DNA of 64,000 nucleotides from Gammaproteobacteria bacterium (GTDB lineage: Bacteria; Pseudomonadota; Gammaproteobacteria; Steroidobacterales; Woeseiaceae), in the NCBI GenBank assembly GCA_009937615.1, contig JAACFB010000001.1, forward strand, positions 1-64,000, read 5' to 3'. A program made the position numbers and the translations under genes. The notes under the pieces were generated by a model. The model saw nothing but the letters and a program-made list of their open reading frames with translations. It made no database searches and was not told the origin of the DNA. This document shows positions 18,106 to 25,898 of this stretch, piece after piece. Position 1 is the first letter of the stretch, and each line of letters starts with the position of its first letter.

Positions 18106-18602
18106 TGACGCCGTCTGTCGAGGAGTTCGTAACGCGTTACGGCGGCATCTACGAACATTCGCCGTGGGTCGCAGAGGCTGCCGCGGCGAAGGTATCGGCG
18201 GCCGACGACGTCGAGCGAATCGCCGCCGTGATGGCGGAGTGCGTCGACACCGCACCGGACGAGCGACAGCTCGAGTTGATTCGTGCTCACCCGGACCTCG
18301 CCGGCAGGGCGCAGGTTGCCGGTGAATTGACGTCGGACTCAACGAGCGAACAGGCCAGTGCCGGGCTCGACCAGTGCACGCCCGGGGAGTTCGACAGGTT
18401 TCAGGAGCTTAACCGCCGGTATCACGAGAAGTTCGGCTTCCCGTTCGTCCTGGCAGTGCGCGGCAGAGGCCGCGCCGAAATCCTGGCCTGCTTCGAGAAG
18501 CGGCTCGGCAATGATTCCGCGACCGAATTCAAAACGGCGATTGCCGAGATACACAAGATTGCGCGCCTGCGACTGCAGGCTGCGGAGAATGCCGATGGCT
18601 GA
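18105..18602 (+). CDS. uraD: OHCU decarboxylase
   Basis: A 165-residue 2-oxo-4-hydroxy-4-carboxy-5-ureidoimidazoline decarboxylase, producing S-allantoin from the UraH product. The catalytic His62 sits in LIRAHPDLAGR, and FGFPFVLAVRGRGRAEIL matches the conserved C-terminal signature. Length is typical (160-175). The start overlaps puuE by one base; the 3' end overlaps the allantoicase start by 8 bp. Confidence 0.95.
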   Translation: MTPSVEEFVTRYGGIYEHSPWVAEAAAAKVSAADDVERIAAVMAECVDTAPDERQLELIRAHPDLAGRAQVAGELTSDSTSEQASAGLDQCTPGEFDRFQELNRRYHEKFGFPFVLAVRGRGRAEILACFEKRLGNDSATEFKTAIAEIHKIARLRLQAAENADG

Positions 18603-19578
18603 GGGGCGGCACCCGTTTCACGAGTGGGTACAACTCGAGCAGCCGCGTCTCGGCACAGTCGTGACCTATGCAACGGACGAGTTCTTCGGCGCCAAGGAGC
18701 GCCTGATCGATCCGCAGGCGCCGGTGTGGGTTGACGGCAAGTATGACGATCATGGCAAGTGGATGGATGGCTGGGAAAGCCGCCGCAAGCGCGGGCCCGG
18801 CCACGATTTCTGTGTTGTCCGATTGGGCGTGCCGGGCGTCGTGCATGGCGTGGACATCGACACCCGTTTCTTTACCGGCAACTTCCCGCCACAGGCTTCG
18901 ATAGACGCCTGCGTCAGCGACGAGGATGTCCCGCAGGGCGAGTGGCGGGAAGTTCTTCCGCGCACAGACCTGCAGGGCGACCGGCATCACTACCTGGCTG
19001 TCGAGAGCGATGCCATCTGGACACATCTGCGCCTCAATATCTATCCCGACGGCGGCATTGCCCGGCTGCGGATTTTTGGCGAGGTTCGGTCCGAAGTGGC
19101 TGCAAGCGACGCGGTTATCGATCTGGCTGCGCTCGAGAACGGCGGCCGGGCGATTGCGTGCAGTGACGAGCACTACGGCAGCATGCACAACCTCAATCTC
19201 GCTGGCCGCGGCGTGAACATGGGCGATGGCTGGGAGACGGCGCGCCGGCGCGGCCCGGGTAACGACTGGGTAATACTGGCGCTGGGCCAACCGGGCACGA
19301 TTGAACAGATCGAAATCGACACGGCGCACTTCAGGGGCAATTACCCGGACCGGGTGTCGGTTGCGGCCGCGTTGTTTCCGGCAGACGAAGAGGTGACCGT
19401 GGCCAGCGGCCGCTGGCAGACGGTATTACCGGAGTCGAAACTGGCAATGGACGCGCAGCATACGTTTTCATCCGAGCTCCAGCATCGCGGCCCGGTCAGT
19501 CATGTACTCATGTCGATCTATCCGGACGGCGGCGTCAGCCGGCTGAGGATCCTCGGCCGGCCTCAACGTGGAGAGTAA
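18595..19578 (+). CDS. alc: Allantoicase
   Basis: A 327-residue protein made of two tandem allantoicase repeats. Repeat 1 has KWMDGWESRRKRGPGHDFC and repeat 2 has NMGDGWETARRRGPGNDWV, each followed by a G-PG turn and a beta-sandwich ending in IYPDGG-RLRI-G. It hydrolyses allantoate to ureidoglycolate and urea. The start at ATG 18595 lies inside the end of uraD; an ATG two codons earlier is an alternative. An out-of-frame extension through uraD is not part of the protein. It is followed 6 bp later by allA. Confidence 0.95.
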   Translation: MAEGRHPFHEWVQLEQPRLGTVVTYATDEFFGAKERLIDPQAPVWVDGKYDDHGKWMDGWESRRKRGPGHDFCVVRLGVPGVVHGVDIDTRFFTGNFPPQASIDACVSDEDVPQGEWREVLPRTDLQGDRHHYLAVESDAIWTHLRLNIYPDGGIARLRIFGEVRSEVAASDAVIDLAALENGGRAIACSDEHYGSMHNLNLAGRGVNMGDGWETARRRGPGNDWVILALGQPGTIEQIEIDTAHFRGNYPDRVSVAAALFPADEEVTVASGRWQTVLPESKLAMDAQHTFSSELQHRGPVSHVLMSIYPDGGVSRLRILGRPQRGE

Positions 19579-19584
19579 GCGCAG

Positions 19585-20079
19585 GTGATTACGCTAACGC
19601 CCTTGCCGCTGACCCGCGAGCGTTTCGCACCCTATGGCGATGTGATCGAAGCAGCGGCCGGTCGATCGGCGCCGATGAACACGGCTCGGTTCGAGCGCTT
19701 CGATGACCTGTGCCGGGTGGAAACGGACGCCGGTGGTCGAGTGGCGATCAGTATTGCACGCTGCAGGTTGACGACTGCGTTGCCGTATCGCTTCGACACC
19801 GTCGAGCGCCACCCGCATGGCAGCCAGGCGTTCGTGCCGCTGAACGGGAGCCGTTTCGTGGTGGTGGTTGCACCGCCCTCGGAAAGCGTCGAGGCCAACG
19901 ACCTGGCAGCGTTCGTCACGAACGGTCGGCAGGGTGTCAACTATCACCGCGGCACCTGGCATCTGCCGCTGATCGGGTTCGAGACGGGCCAGGCATTTCT
20001 TGTGGTCGATCGGGCGGGCGACACGGCAAATTGCGACGAACACAGCTTCGACGAGCCGGTTCTGCTGGCGGCGGTGTAA
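19585..20079 (+). CDS. allA: Ureidoglycolate lyase
   Basis: A 164-residue cupin-like protein of the AllA family, which splits ureidoglycolate into glyoxylate and urea. Family features include PLTRERFAPYGDVIE at the N-terminus, the ERHPHGSQAFVPL metal/substrate segment, and YHRGTWHLPLIGF. It starts at GTG 19585 after AGCGCAGG and is followed 2 bp later by guaD. With alc it releases two molecules of urea per allantoate; no urease is encoded in this window. Confidence 0.93.
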   Translation: MITLTPLPLTRERFAPYGDVIEAAAGRSAPMNTARFERFDDLCRVETDAGGRVAISIARCRLTTALPYRFDTVERHPHGSQAFVPLNGSRFVVVVAPPSESVEANDLAAFVTNGRQGVNYHRGTWHLPLIGFETGQAFLVVDRAGDTANCDEHSFDEPVLLAAV

Positions 20080-20081
20080 GC

Positions 20082-21386
20082 GTGCAGAAAGCGTTTCGAG
20101 CATCGATATTTCATTGCCTCGACGATCCGGGCGAGCACGCGTCGCCGTCGGCAAGCGAGTTCTTCGATGACGGCCTGCTGGTCGTCGAAGACGGCGCGGT
20201 TGTCGGAGTCGGCCCGGCGGCGACACTCCTGCCCGGTCTCGCCGAGACAGTCTTAGTCGAGGATTTCAGCGGCAGGATCATCATGCCGGGCCTGATCGAC
20301 TGTCACGTGCACTACTCGCAGCTCGACATCATTGCATCCTATGGCGAGCAACTGCTCGACTGGCTGAGTCGGTATGCGTATCCCGAGGAGGCTCGATTCG
20401 CAGACGCAGATCATGCGGACCAGGTCGCCGGCGCTTTCATCGACGAGTTGCTCCGCAACGGGACAACAACGGCACTCGTGTTTGCGACCGTTCACCCGCA
20501 TTCGGTCGACTCCATTTTTACGGCAGCCGCCGCGCGCAATATGCGGCTCGTCGCCGGCAAGGTACTGATGGACCGTAACTGTCCGCCGGAATTGTCTGAC
20601 GATGCCGATTCGGCCTATGCGGACAGCAAAGCGCTGATCGAGCGCTGGCACGGCCAGCGCAGACTGGGCTACGCCATCACGCCGCGTTTTGCAGTGACCT
20701 CGACGGCGCGGCAGCTCGAAGCGGCCGGCCGGCTGGCCGCGGAGTACCCGGATACCTGGGTTCACACGCATCTCGCCGAGAACACCGACGAGGTTGAGGA
20801 GGTCGCGCGCCTGTTTCCCGAGCGTCGCAGCTACCTGGACGTGTATGCCTGTTTCGGCCTGTTGCGTGAGCGTTCGGTTTTTGCCCATTGCCTGCATCTC
20901 GACGAAGACGATCGTGCGTTGCTGGCCGACAGGGGCGGCGCTGCCGCTTTCTGTCCGTCCTCGAATCTCTTTCTCGGAAGCGGCCTGTTCGATCTGCGCG
21001 CCATGACCGCGGCCGGGGTATCCACCGGACTCGCGACCGATGTCGGCGGGGGCACGAGCCTGTCGCTGCTTCGAACGATGAGCGAGGCCTACAAGGTCCT
21101 GCACCTGCGCGGACAGTCATTGCCGGCCAGCCGTGCTTTTTACCTGGCGACACTCGGTGCCGCGCGCGCGCTTAAGCTCGACGAACACATCGGCAATTTC
21201 CTGCCCGGCAAGGAGGCCGACTTCATCGTGCTCGACCCGCAGGGCACCCCCCTCGCATCGCGGCGCACTGGCGTTGCCTCATCGATCGATGAACGGCTGT
21301 TCGCGATGATGCATCTTGGCGATGATCGGCACGTGCTGGCGACCTATTTACAGGGCGAACGCAGTACCGAACTGCCGCGGAGCTAG
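20082..21386 (+). CDS. guaD: Guanine deaminase
   Basis: A 434-residue zinc amidohydrolase that converts guanine to xanthine, feeding XdhAB. Metal and active-site motifs are GLIDCHVHYSQLD (HxH), WVHTHLAENTDE, FAHCLHLDEDD and GLATDVGGGTSLSLL, matching GuaD in order and spacing; length is close to E. coli GuaD (439). The GTG at 20082 is used because it directly follows the allA stop and gives the family N-terminus. It is the last gene of the purine operon and ends 3 bp before the convergent phosphoribosyltransferase. Confidence 0.94.
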   Translation: MQKAFRASIFHCLDDPGEHASPSASEFFDDGLLVVEDGAVVGVGPAATLLPGLAETVLVEDFSGRIIMPGLIDCHVHYSQLDIIASYGEQLLDWLSRYAYPEEARFADADHADQVAGAFIDELLRNGTTTALVFATVHPHSVDSIFTAAAARNMRLVAGKVLMDRNCPPELSDDADSAYADSKALIERWHGQRRLGYAITPRFAVTSTARQLEAAGRLAAEYPDTWVHTHLAENTDEVEEVARLFPERRSYLDVYACFGLLRERSVFAHCLHLDEDDRALLADRGGAAAFCPSSNLFLGSGLFDLRAMTAAGVSTGLATDVGGGTSLSLLRTMSEAYKVLHLRGQSLPASRAFYLATLGAARALKLDEHIGNFLPGKEADFIVLDPQGTPLASRRTGVASSIDERLFAMMHLGDDRHVLATYLQGERSTELPRS

Positions 21387-21389
21387 GAC

Positions 21390-21971
21390 TCAGGTGACGA
21401 AGGGTTCGAGCCTGTCGATGACTCCGCTGAGTTCCGGGCGGTTTTGACGCAGTTCCTCTATCGATAGCCCGCATAGCTCGTAAGGCAACACGAGCCAGTC
21501 CGAGGTTTCATGCACGAAGTAGTCCGGCTCGCGCAGAGTCTTGTCGGTTGGCCGGTACCAGACGGCCGCAATGCGGACGTCTTTTGGCATGTTGCGTCGC
21601 GTTTTAACCGCCAATTGATCGATGACCGCCTTTACGCTCGAGCCCGTGCTGTACACGTCATCGACAATCAGCAGCGAATGGTGAGAACACAGGTTTTCCA
21701 GCAGGTACTGCAGACCGTGCACGCGGATGGCGCCTGCGTCGCTTACCATCTCCGCGTAGCTCGGGGCACCGCGGTACGAGGTGCGAATGGCAATATGATC
21801 TGTCTGAATTCCCAGGTATTCGAGTCCCTCCTGGACCGCGATTCCAACGGCGCTGCCGCCACGCCAGAGTCCGACCAGAAAATCGGGGCGGAACCCGGCT
21901 TCGCTGATAATGGCAGCGAGCTTAAAGGAGTCGCAAAGTAGATCGTCCGCGGCGACAAAAGTTTTTGACAT
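21390..21971 (-). CDS. Type I phosphoribosyltransferase (copy 1)
   Basis: A 193-residue phosphoribosyltransferase. The PRPP-binding loop is LLIVDDVYSTGSSV and the upstream substrate region is LVGLWRGGSAVGIAVQE. In most relatives the PRPP loop reads DDVxDTG; here Ser replaces the second Asp. The best guess is a purine salvage enzyme (hypoxanthine or xanthine phosphoribosyltransferase-like), based on family and the purine operon it converges with. It is about 40-45% identical by eye to the divergent gene at 22054 and shares an 82-bp regulatory gap with it. Confidence 0.85.
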   Translation of the reverse strand: MSKTFVAADDLLCDSFKLAAIISEAGFRPDFLVGLWRGGSAVGIAVQEGLEYLGIQTDHIAIRTSYRGAPSYAEMVSDAGAIRVHGLQYLLENLCSHHSLLIVDDVYSTGSSVKAVIDQLAVKTRRNMPKDVRIAAVWYRPTDKTLREPDYFVHETSDWLVLPYELCGLSIEELRQNRPELSGVIDRLEPFVT

Positions 21972-21990
21972 TGTTTTTCCGGGCCGGCGG

Positions 21991-22013
21991 TGCGGTAGAA
22001 TCGAGGCACCGCA
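21991..22013. promoter_or_regulatory. Dyad and -10-like sequence between divergent phosphoribosyltransferase genes
   Basis: TGCGGT and ACCGCA form an inverted repeat with an 11-nt centre that includes TAGAAT (-10-like). It lies in the 82-bp gap between the two start codons, so it could be a shared operator. No regulator is identified. Confidence 0.3.
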
Positions 22014-22053
22014 TTATAACGACAGCCGGAAGCCAGCACACAAGAGAATAATA

Positions 22054-22626
22054 ATGGACAAGATCGTAATTTCGGCCCAGGAGTTGCTGGAGGATTCGTT
22101 TCGACTCGGGTTAAGAGTGCTCGAAAGCGGATTCAGGCCCACGATGATCATCGCGATATGGCGCGGCGGCACTCCGGTTGGTATGGCGGTGCAGGAGATT
22201 CTTGATTACTGCGGTGTGGAGTCCGACCACATTGCGATCCGGACGTCGTCCTACATGGGCGTTGCCGAACGCGGGGCCGTCGCGGTGCATGGGCTCAACT
22301 ACATCATCAAGAAGATCTGTCATGACGACAGGGTCTTGATCGTCGATGATGTCTTCGATACCGGCAATACGATCGTCGCCGTCATCGAGGAGCTGTCGAA
22401 TCGGGCAAGGGGCAATACGCCCGAAGACATACGCGTCGCAGTGCCGTGGTTCAAGCCGAGCCGCAACGAAACCGACATCGAGCCCGACTATTTCATTCGA
22501 GAGACTGCTGACTGGCTGGTTTTTCCGCACGAACTCGATGCGCTGACGCCAGAGGAGCTGCGTCAGGCGCGCCCCGATATTTCGAGAATCGTCGAAGGCG
22601 CCAAGGCGGCTGCCGTAACAGCCTGA
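22054..22626 (+). CDS. Type I phosphoribosyltransferase (copy 2)
   Basis: A 190-residue paralogue of the gene at 21390-21971. It keeps the canonical PRPP loop VLIVDDVFDTGNTI and the region IIAIWRGGTPVGMAVQE. The two proteins align end to end, including DHIAIRTS, HGL-Y, and PDYF--ET-DWLV-P-EL near the C-terminus. The ATG at 22054 fits that alignment; a longer frame to 21910 runs into the neighbour. Likely a hypoxanthine/xanthine/guanine phosphoribosyltransferase. It is followed 16 bp later by a LOG-family gene, probably in one transcript. Confidence 0.87.
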   Translation: MDKIVISAQELLEDSFRLGLRVLESGFRPTMIIAIWRGGTPVGMAVQEILDYCGVESDHIAIRTSSYMGVAERGAVAVHGLNYIIKKICHDDRVLIVDDVFDTGNTIVAVIEELSNRARGNTPEDIRVAVPWFKPSRNETDIEPDYFIRETADWLVFPHELDALTPEELRQARPDISRIVEGAKAAAVTA

Positions 22627-22642
22627 AGGGCGGCCCGCTTCC

Positions 22643-23209
22643 ATGCGCAGAATCTGTGTTTATTGCGGATCAAACATTGGTGTGCGCGACGACTATGCCG
22701 ATACCGCGAGGGACCTTGCCGATGTCCTCGTGCGCCACGATTACGAACTCGTTTATGGCGGAGCCGCAAAGGGCACGATGGGTATCCTGGCCGACGCCGT
22801 ACTCGACCTGGGCGGTGCGGTGCACGGTGTTATTCCCGCCGCGCTGCAGGGCCGCGAGATCGCGCATATGGGTCTGACGGAGCTGCATACCGTGGGCTCG
22901 ATGCACGAGCGCAAGTCGATGATGGCCGCCTTGTCGGACGGCTTCGTCGCGCTGCCGGGCGGCTTCGGCACGCTGGAAGAGTTGATCGAAGTCGTGACCT
23001 GGGGCCAGCTGAAGTTCCACGACAAACCCTGCGGCGTCATTAACGTGCGTGGTTACTTCGATAACCTGCTCGCGTTTCTCGATCACATGCAAAGAGAAGG
23101 TTTCTTGCGCCCCGAAAACCGGCAGATGCTGCTGTGCGGTGATAGTGCCAAGAGTCTGATTCGACAATTCGAGAAGTATACTGCGCCGCGTGTCGATAAA
23201 TGGATCTAG
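22643..23209 (+). CDS. LOG-family nucleotide 5'-monophosphate phosphoribohydrolase
   Basis: A 188-residue TIGR00730/LOG protein. It has VYCGSNIGV at the N-terminus, YGGAAKGTMGILADAVL, MHERKSMM and the signature LPGGFGTLEELIEV (PGGxGTxxE). Enzymes of this family cleave the N-glycosidic bond of nucleoside monophosphates, releasing base and ribose-5-phosphate; in plants they activate cytokinins. Here, behind a phosphoribosyltransferase, it would run the opposite reaction, so the pair could balance nucleotide and base pools. Often labelled as a lysine decarboxylase in old annotations, which is not supported. Confidence 0.9.
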   Translation: MRRICVYCGSNIGVRDDYADTARDLADVLVRHDYELVYGGAAKGTMGILADAVLDLGGAVHGVIPAALQGREIAHMGLTELHTVGSMHERKSMMAALSDGFVALPGGFGTLEELIEVVTWGQLKFHDKPCGVINVRGYFDNLLAFLDHMQREGFLRPENRQMLLCGDSAKSLIRQFEKYTAPRVDKWI

Positions 23210-23245
23210 CACCCGGCAGGCCAGACCGCCGGGCCTGCAGCAGCG

Positions 23246-24409
23246 CTAAAGGATGAGTCGCAGCTTGCCTTTGACGGGTGCGCGCAAATTCTGAGCGAAT
23301 AGGGAGTACTGAACTCCTATGCGCCTGCCTTTCAAGGCGTCGCCGACGCAAACTCTAAGCGGCATCGTGAATATCGCTTTTGGCTCCCCGGGCTCAACAT
23401 CGTCGAGCTTCGCCGCCACCTGCACGTAGTTGTCGCGCAACGCAACCGCCGGATAGTCGGCTTGTTCACTCGGAGTTCTCTCAATGAAGCGATCATCCCG
23501 GAGCAGTTTCGGCAGCCCGGTGGCAACATGGAATGCGTCATGGTTGGGCATGAGCAGCGTTACCGAGACATCGCGCAGCGCTTCCTCGCCCTGGTTATAA
23601 ATGACAATCTGCAGTTCGGTCTGGTGCAGGGCGAACAGAAAATGGTCGTCATGGTCGCGGTAACGCTGCTCGATCTGCCGCATTTCAGCCATGATCTCGT
23701 CTTTCGATCGCTCTTCGTAGGGGCTGTCACTCCCGAACAAGCGGGCATGCGTCAATCGCGCAACAATGGTATTGGCGGCGGCGGCGTGAACCTGTGCCTT
23801 CGCTTCCAGGAGTTCATGGAGCTTGGTGCTGGCGACCGCTGACGGCAGCCTGGCGAGGCTGCAGGTCGGTAGCCGCTTGTCCTTGTGAATGATTTCACCC
23901 GGGAAGCCGATTTCAATATTGGCAGCGGACATCGAATCTCTGAATTTATGTTCGAACAGCGATTGCAGCTGGCGCCGGCCCATTTTGACGGCGGAGTCGT
24001 TGATGCGAACATAGGCATCCCCGCGGCGCAGCGTTTCACAGTGATCGACACGCATCATGTAAGGTCGGTCCTGGCAGTCGCCAATCTCGAACACGCCGAC
24101 GCGTTTGCCGTCCAGCAGCATCGGCTGGTAGCGAATCCGAAGCGGCGGTTCGATGTGCTCATTGGCGAGCGCTTGGTAAGATGGTTTGCCGGAAAAGTCT
24201 TCCAGGTCGACCGGCGTTAACAGCTTGCGGCCTTTTTGATCGACCTCGATGCCGGTAATGATGTAACGCGTGCCTTCGATGTCGGCGTTCGCGATTGCGA
24301 GTACGTCGCGCAGGAAGTCGCGCACGCCGTTCCGGCCGTAAGCTTGTTTGCGAAACTGAACGGCGGTGGACGGCGTCGCCGAACGGACGATGCGCGCGAG
24401 TTGGTTCAT
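23246..24409 (-). CDS. AlbA_2 (Schlafen-type) domain protein
   Basis: A 387-residue protein. Residues about 18-140 fit the AlbA_2 domain: RDFLRDVLAIANADIEGTR and YIITGIEVDQKG, then a hydrophobic RIRYQPM-LDGKRVGVFEIG and YVRINDSAVKM. Such domains are usually described as ATP/nucleic-acid-binding and occur in transcriptional regulators and in Schlafen-related proteins. The C-terminal half (about residues 190-387) has a predicted helix-rich linker followed by beta-type segments, with no recognised domain. It converges with the LOG gene (36-bp gap). Transcription regulator, RNA-binding or defence role are all possible; nothing adjacent settles it. Confidence 0.65.
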   Translation of the reverse strand: MNQLARIVRSATPSTAVQFRKQAYGRNGVRDFLRDVLAIANADIEGTRYIITGIEVDQKGRKLLTPVDLEDFSGKPSYQALANEHIEPPLRIRYQPMLLDGKRVGVFEIGDCQDRPYMMRVDHCETLRRGDAYVRINDSAVKMGRRQLQSLFEHKFRDSMSAANIEIGFPGEIIHKDKRLPTCSLARLPSAVASTKLHELLEAKAQVHAAAANTIVARLTHARLFGSDSPYEERSKDEIMAEMRQIEQRYRDHDDHFLFALHQTELQIVIYNQGEEALRDVSVTLLMPNHDAFHVATGLPKLLRDDRFIERTPSEQADYPAVALRDNYVQVAAKLDDVEPGEPKAIFTMPLRVCVGDALKGRRIGVQYSLFAQNLRAPVKGKLRLIL

Positions 24410-24585
24410 AAGACCGTGAATCTTGGACGGTTATGCCGAAAATGACTGGAACCAATCGTCATTTCTGGGCATCGGTTCGAATGGCATACTGCAGCGTGAG
24501 CCCGGTTCGCGCAGAGCAACGGCATGGATTTCGTCGTTCCGTTTGTGGAAGGTTCTACATAACTGTTTGTTTAACAGGGTATTAA

Positions 24586-25689
24586 TTGAGAGTCAGGGCA
24601 GTGACACGTAACGAAAGTCGGCATCATGTGACTGGAAGCCCGCTACAGGCGCTGGCATCGCCGCCACCCGTATTTGACCAGGACGAGGTCTCTGCGCTGT
24701 TCCTCGAGAAATACGGGCTGCAGGCCGAGTTGCGACCGCTGGTGTCGGAGCGTGACCAGAATTTTCACGCCGTGAGCAGTGATGGCTCTCAGTTCGTCAT
24801 CAAGATCGCGAATTCGGCCGAGCCCAAAGTCATTACCGATTTTCAAATTCAGGCGCTGCTGCACGTCGAGAAAGCCGGCTCCCGGGCTGCGGTCCCGCGA
24901 ATCGTACGCGCGCTCGACGGTTCCGTGGCGATCGAGATCAATGACAGCGGCGCGGCCCACGTCTGCAGGGTCGTGACATACCTGCCGGGAATACCTGTCG
25001 ACCGGGTAAAACCGAGTGCCCGGCTGGCCGAAAATCTCGGGATGAGTTTGGCGCAACTCGACATTGCGCTCTCCGGCTTCGAACATGCTGGTGATCATCA
25101 GGTTCTGTTGTGGGACATGCAGCGGGCCGCCGATTTGCGACCGCTGCTGGATTACATTCTGGAGCGCGAGCTACGGGAGCGCGTAGCCGCTTGCCTCCTC
25201 GATTTCGAGACCCGGGTATCACCTGAGCTCGGCTCGCTACGGAGCCAGGTGATCCATAACGACGTGAATGGCGGCAACGTTCTGGCCGGCGATGATGGCG
25301 AGACCATTCGCGGGATCATCGACTTCGGCGACATGCTGCGGGCGCCGCTGATCATCGATGTTGCGATTGCCGCGGCCTACCTGAGAATCGGCAGCGGTGA
25401 CCCGTTGCGTTTAATCATGCCTTTCGTTGCCGGCTACCATAGCGTAACGCCACTCGAAAACGCCGAACTCGAGTTGCTCTTCGATCTCGTTCGCACCAGG
25501 CTCGCCGCTACAATTGCGATTCTGCGCTGGCGCCTTGCAACGCGTGGCGAGAGCGATGCCTACTCCCTGGCATCGGCCGAGAGCGAGCGCAGCGCCGAAC
25601 ACTTTCTGGCTGCGCTCGATGCGACCACCAGGAACGATTTTTCGCTGCGGGTGAGGCAAGCGTGCGGGCTTGCGGGCGACCGCAACTGA
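24586..25689 (+). CDS. APH-fold phosphotransferase, hydroxylysine kinase-like
   Basis: A 367-residue aminoglycoside phosphotransferase/choline kinase-fold protein. The ATP-binding lobe has SDGSQFVIKIAN; the catalytic loop is VIHNDVNGGNVL with the base Asp and the metal Asn, and the second metal site is GIIDFGDML. The arrangement resembles hydroxylysine kinase (HYKK/AGPHD1) and the N-terminal kinase domain found fused to class III aminotransferases. The substrate is not known. TTG 24586 is used because AGGGT lies 5 nt before it; GTG 24601 is an alternative. The 176-bp upstream gap holds a small CTGTT/AACAG dyad at 24563-24577 and nothing else notable. Confidence 0.8.
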   Translation: MRVRAVTRNESRHHVTGSPLQALASPPPVFDQDEVSALFLEKYGLQAELRPLVSERDQNFHAVSSDGSQFVIKIANSAEPKVITDFQIQALLHVEKAGSRAAVPRIVRALDGSVAIEINDSGAAHVCRVVTYLPGIPVDRVKPSARLAENLGMSLAQLDIALSGFEHAGDHQVLLWDMQRAADLRPLLDYILERELRERVAACLLDFETRVSPELGSLRSQVIHNDVNGGNVLAGDDGETIRGIIDFGDMLRAPLIIDVAIAAAYLRIGSGDPLRLIMPFVAGYHSVTPLENAELELLFDLVRTRLAATIAILRWRLATRGESDAYSLASAESERSAEHFLAALDATTRNDFSLRVRQACGLAGDRN

Positions 25690-25898
25690 CAGGCAGAGGC
25701 AGCTTCCTGTTAATGTTTTAAATTTCAGGAAGTTAACTAAAGTATGCGGGCAAATAGACCGGGCGCCGCTTTCCAATCTGGGAAATTTTGGCCATCTAAT
25801 AGTGCCGCCGCATGTGCAAAGGTGTGGAACAGTTCCCAGAAAACAACGGTTTAGATGTCTAGTATGGCTGACATTCTGTTACATCGGGCCTCGAACGG

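Noticed and set aside
22643-23209. Lysine decarboxylase call for the LOG-family gene
   Set aside because: The PGGxGTxxE motif marks phosphoribohydrolases; the decarboxylase label is an old misannotation.
23212-23237. Hairpin between the convergent LOG and AlbA_2 genes (CCCGGC/GCCGGG or CAGGCC/GGCCTG)
   Set aside because: No T-run on either side, so it was not called a terminator; may still be a weak bidirectional stop.
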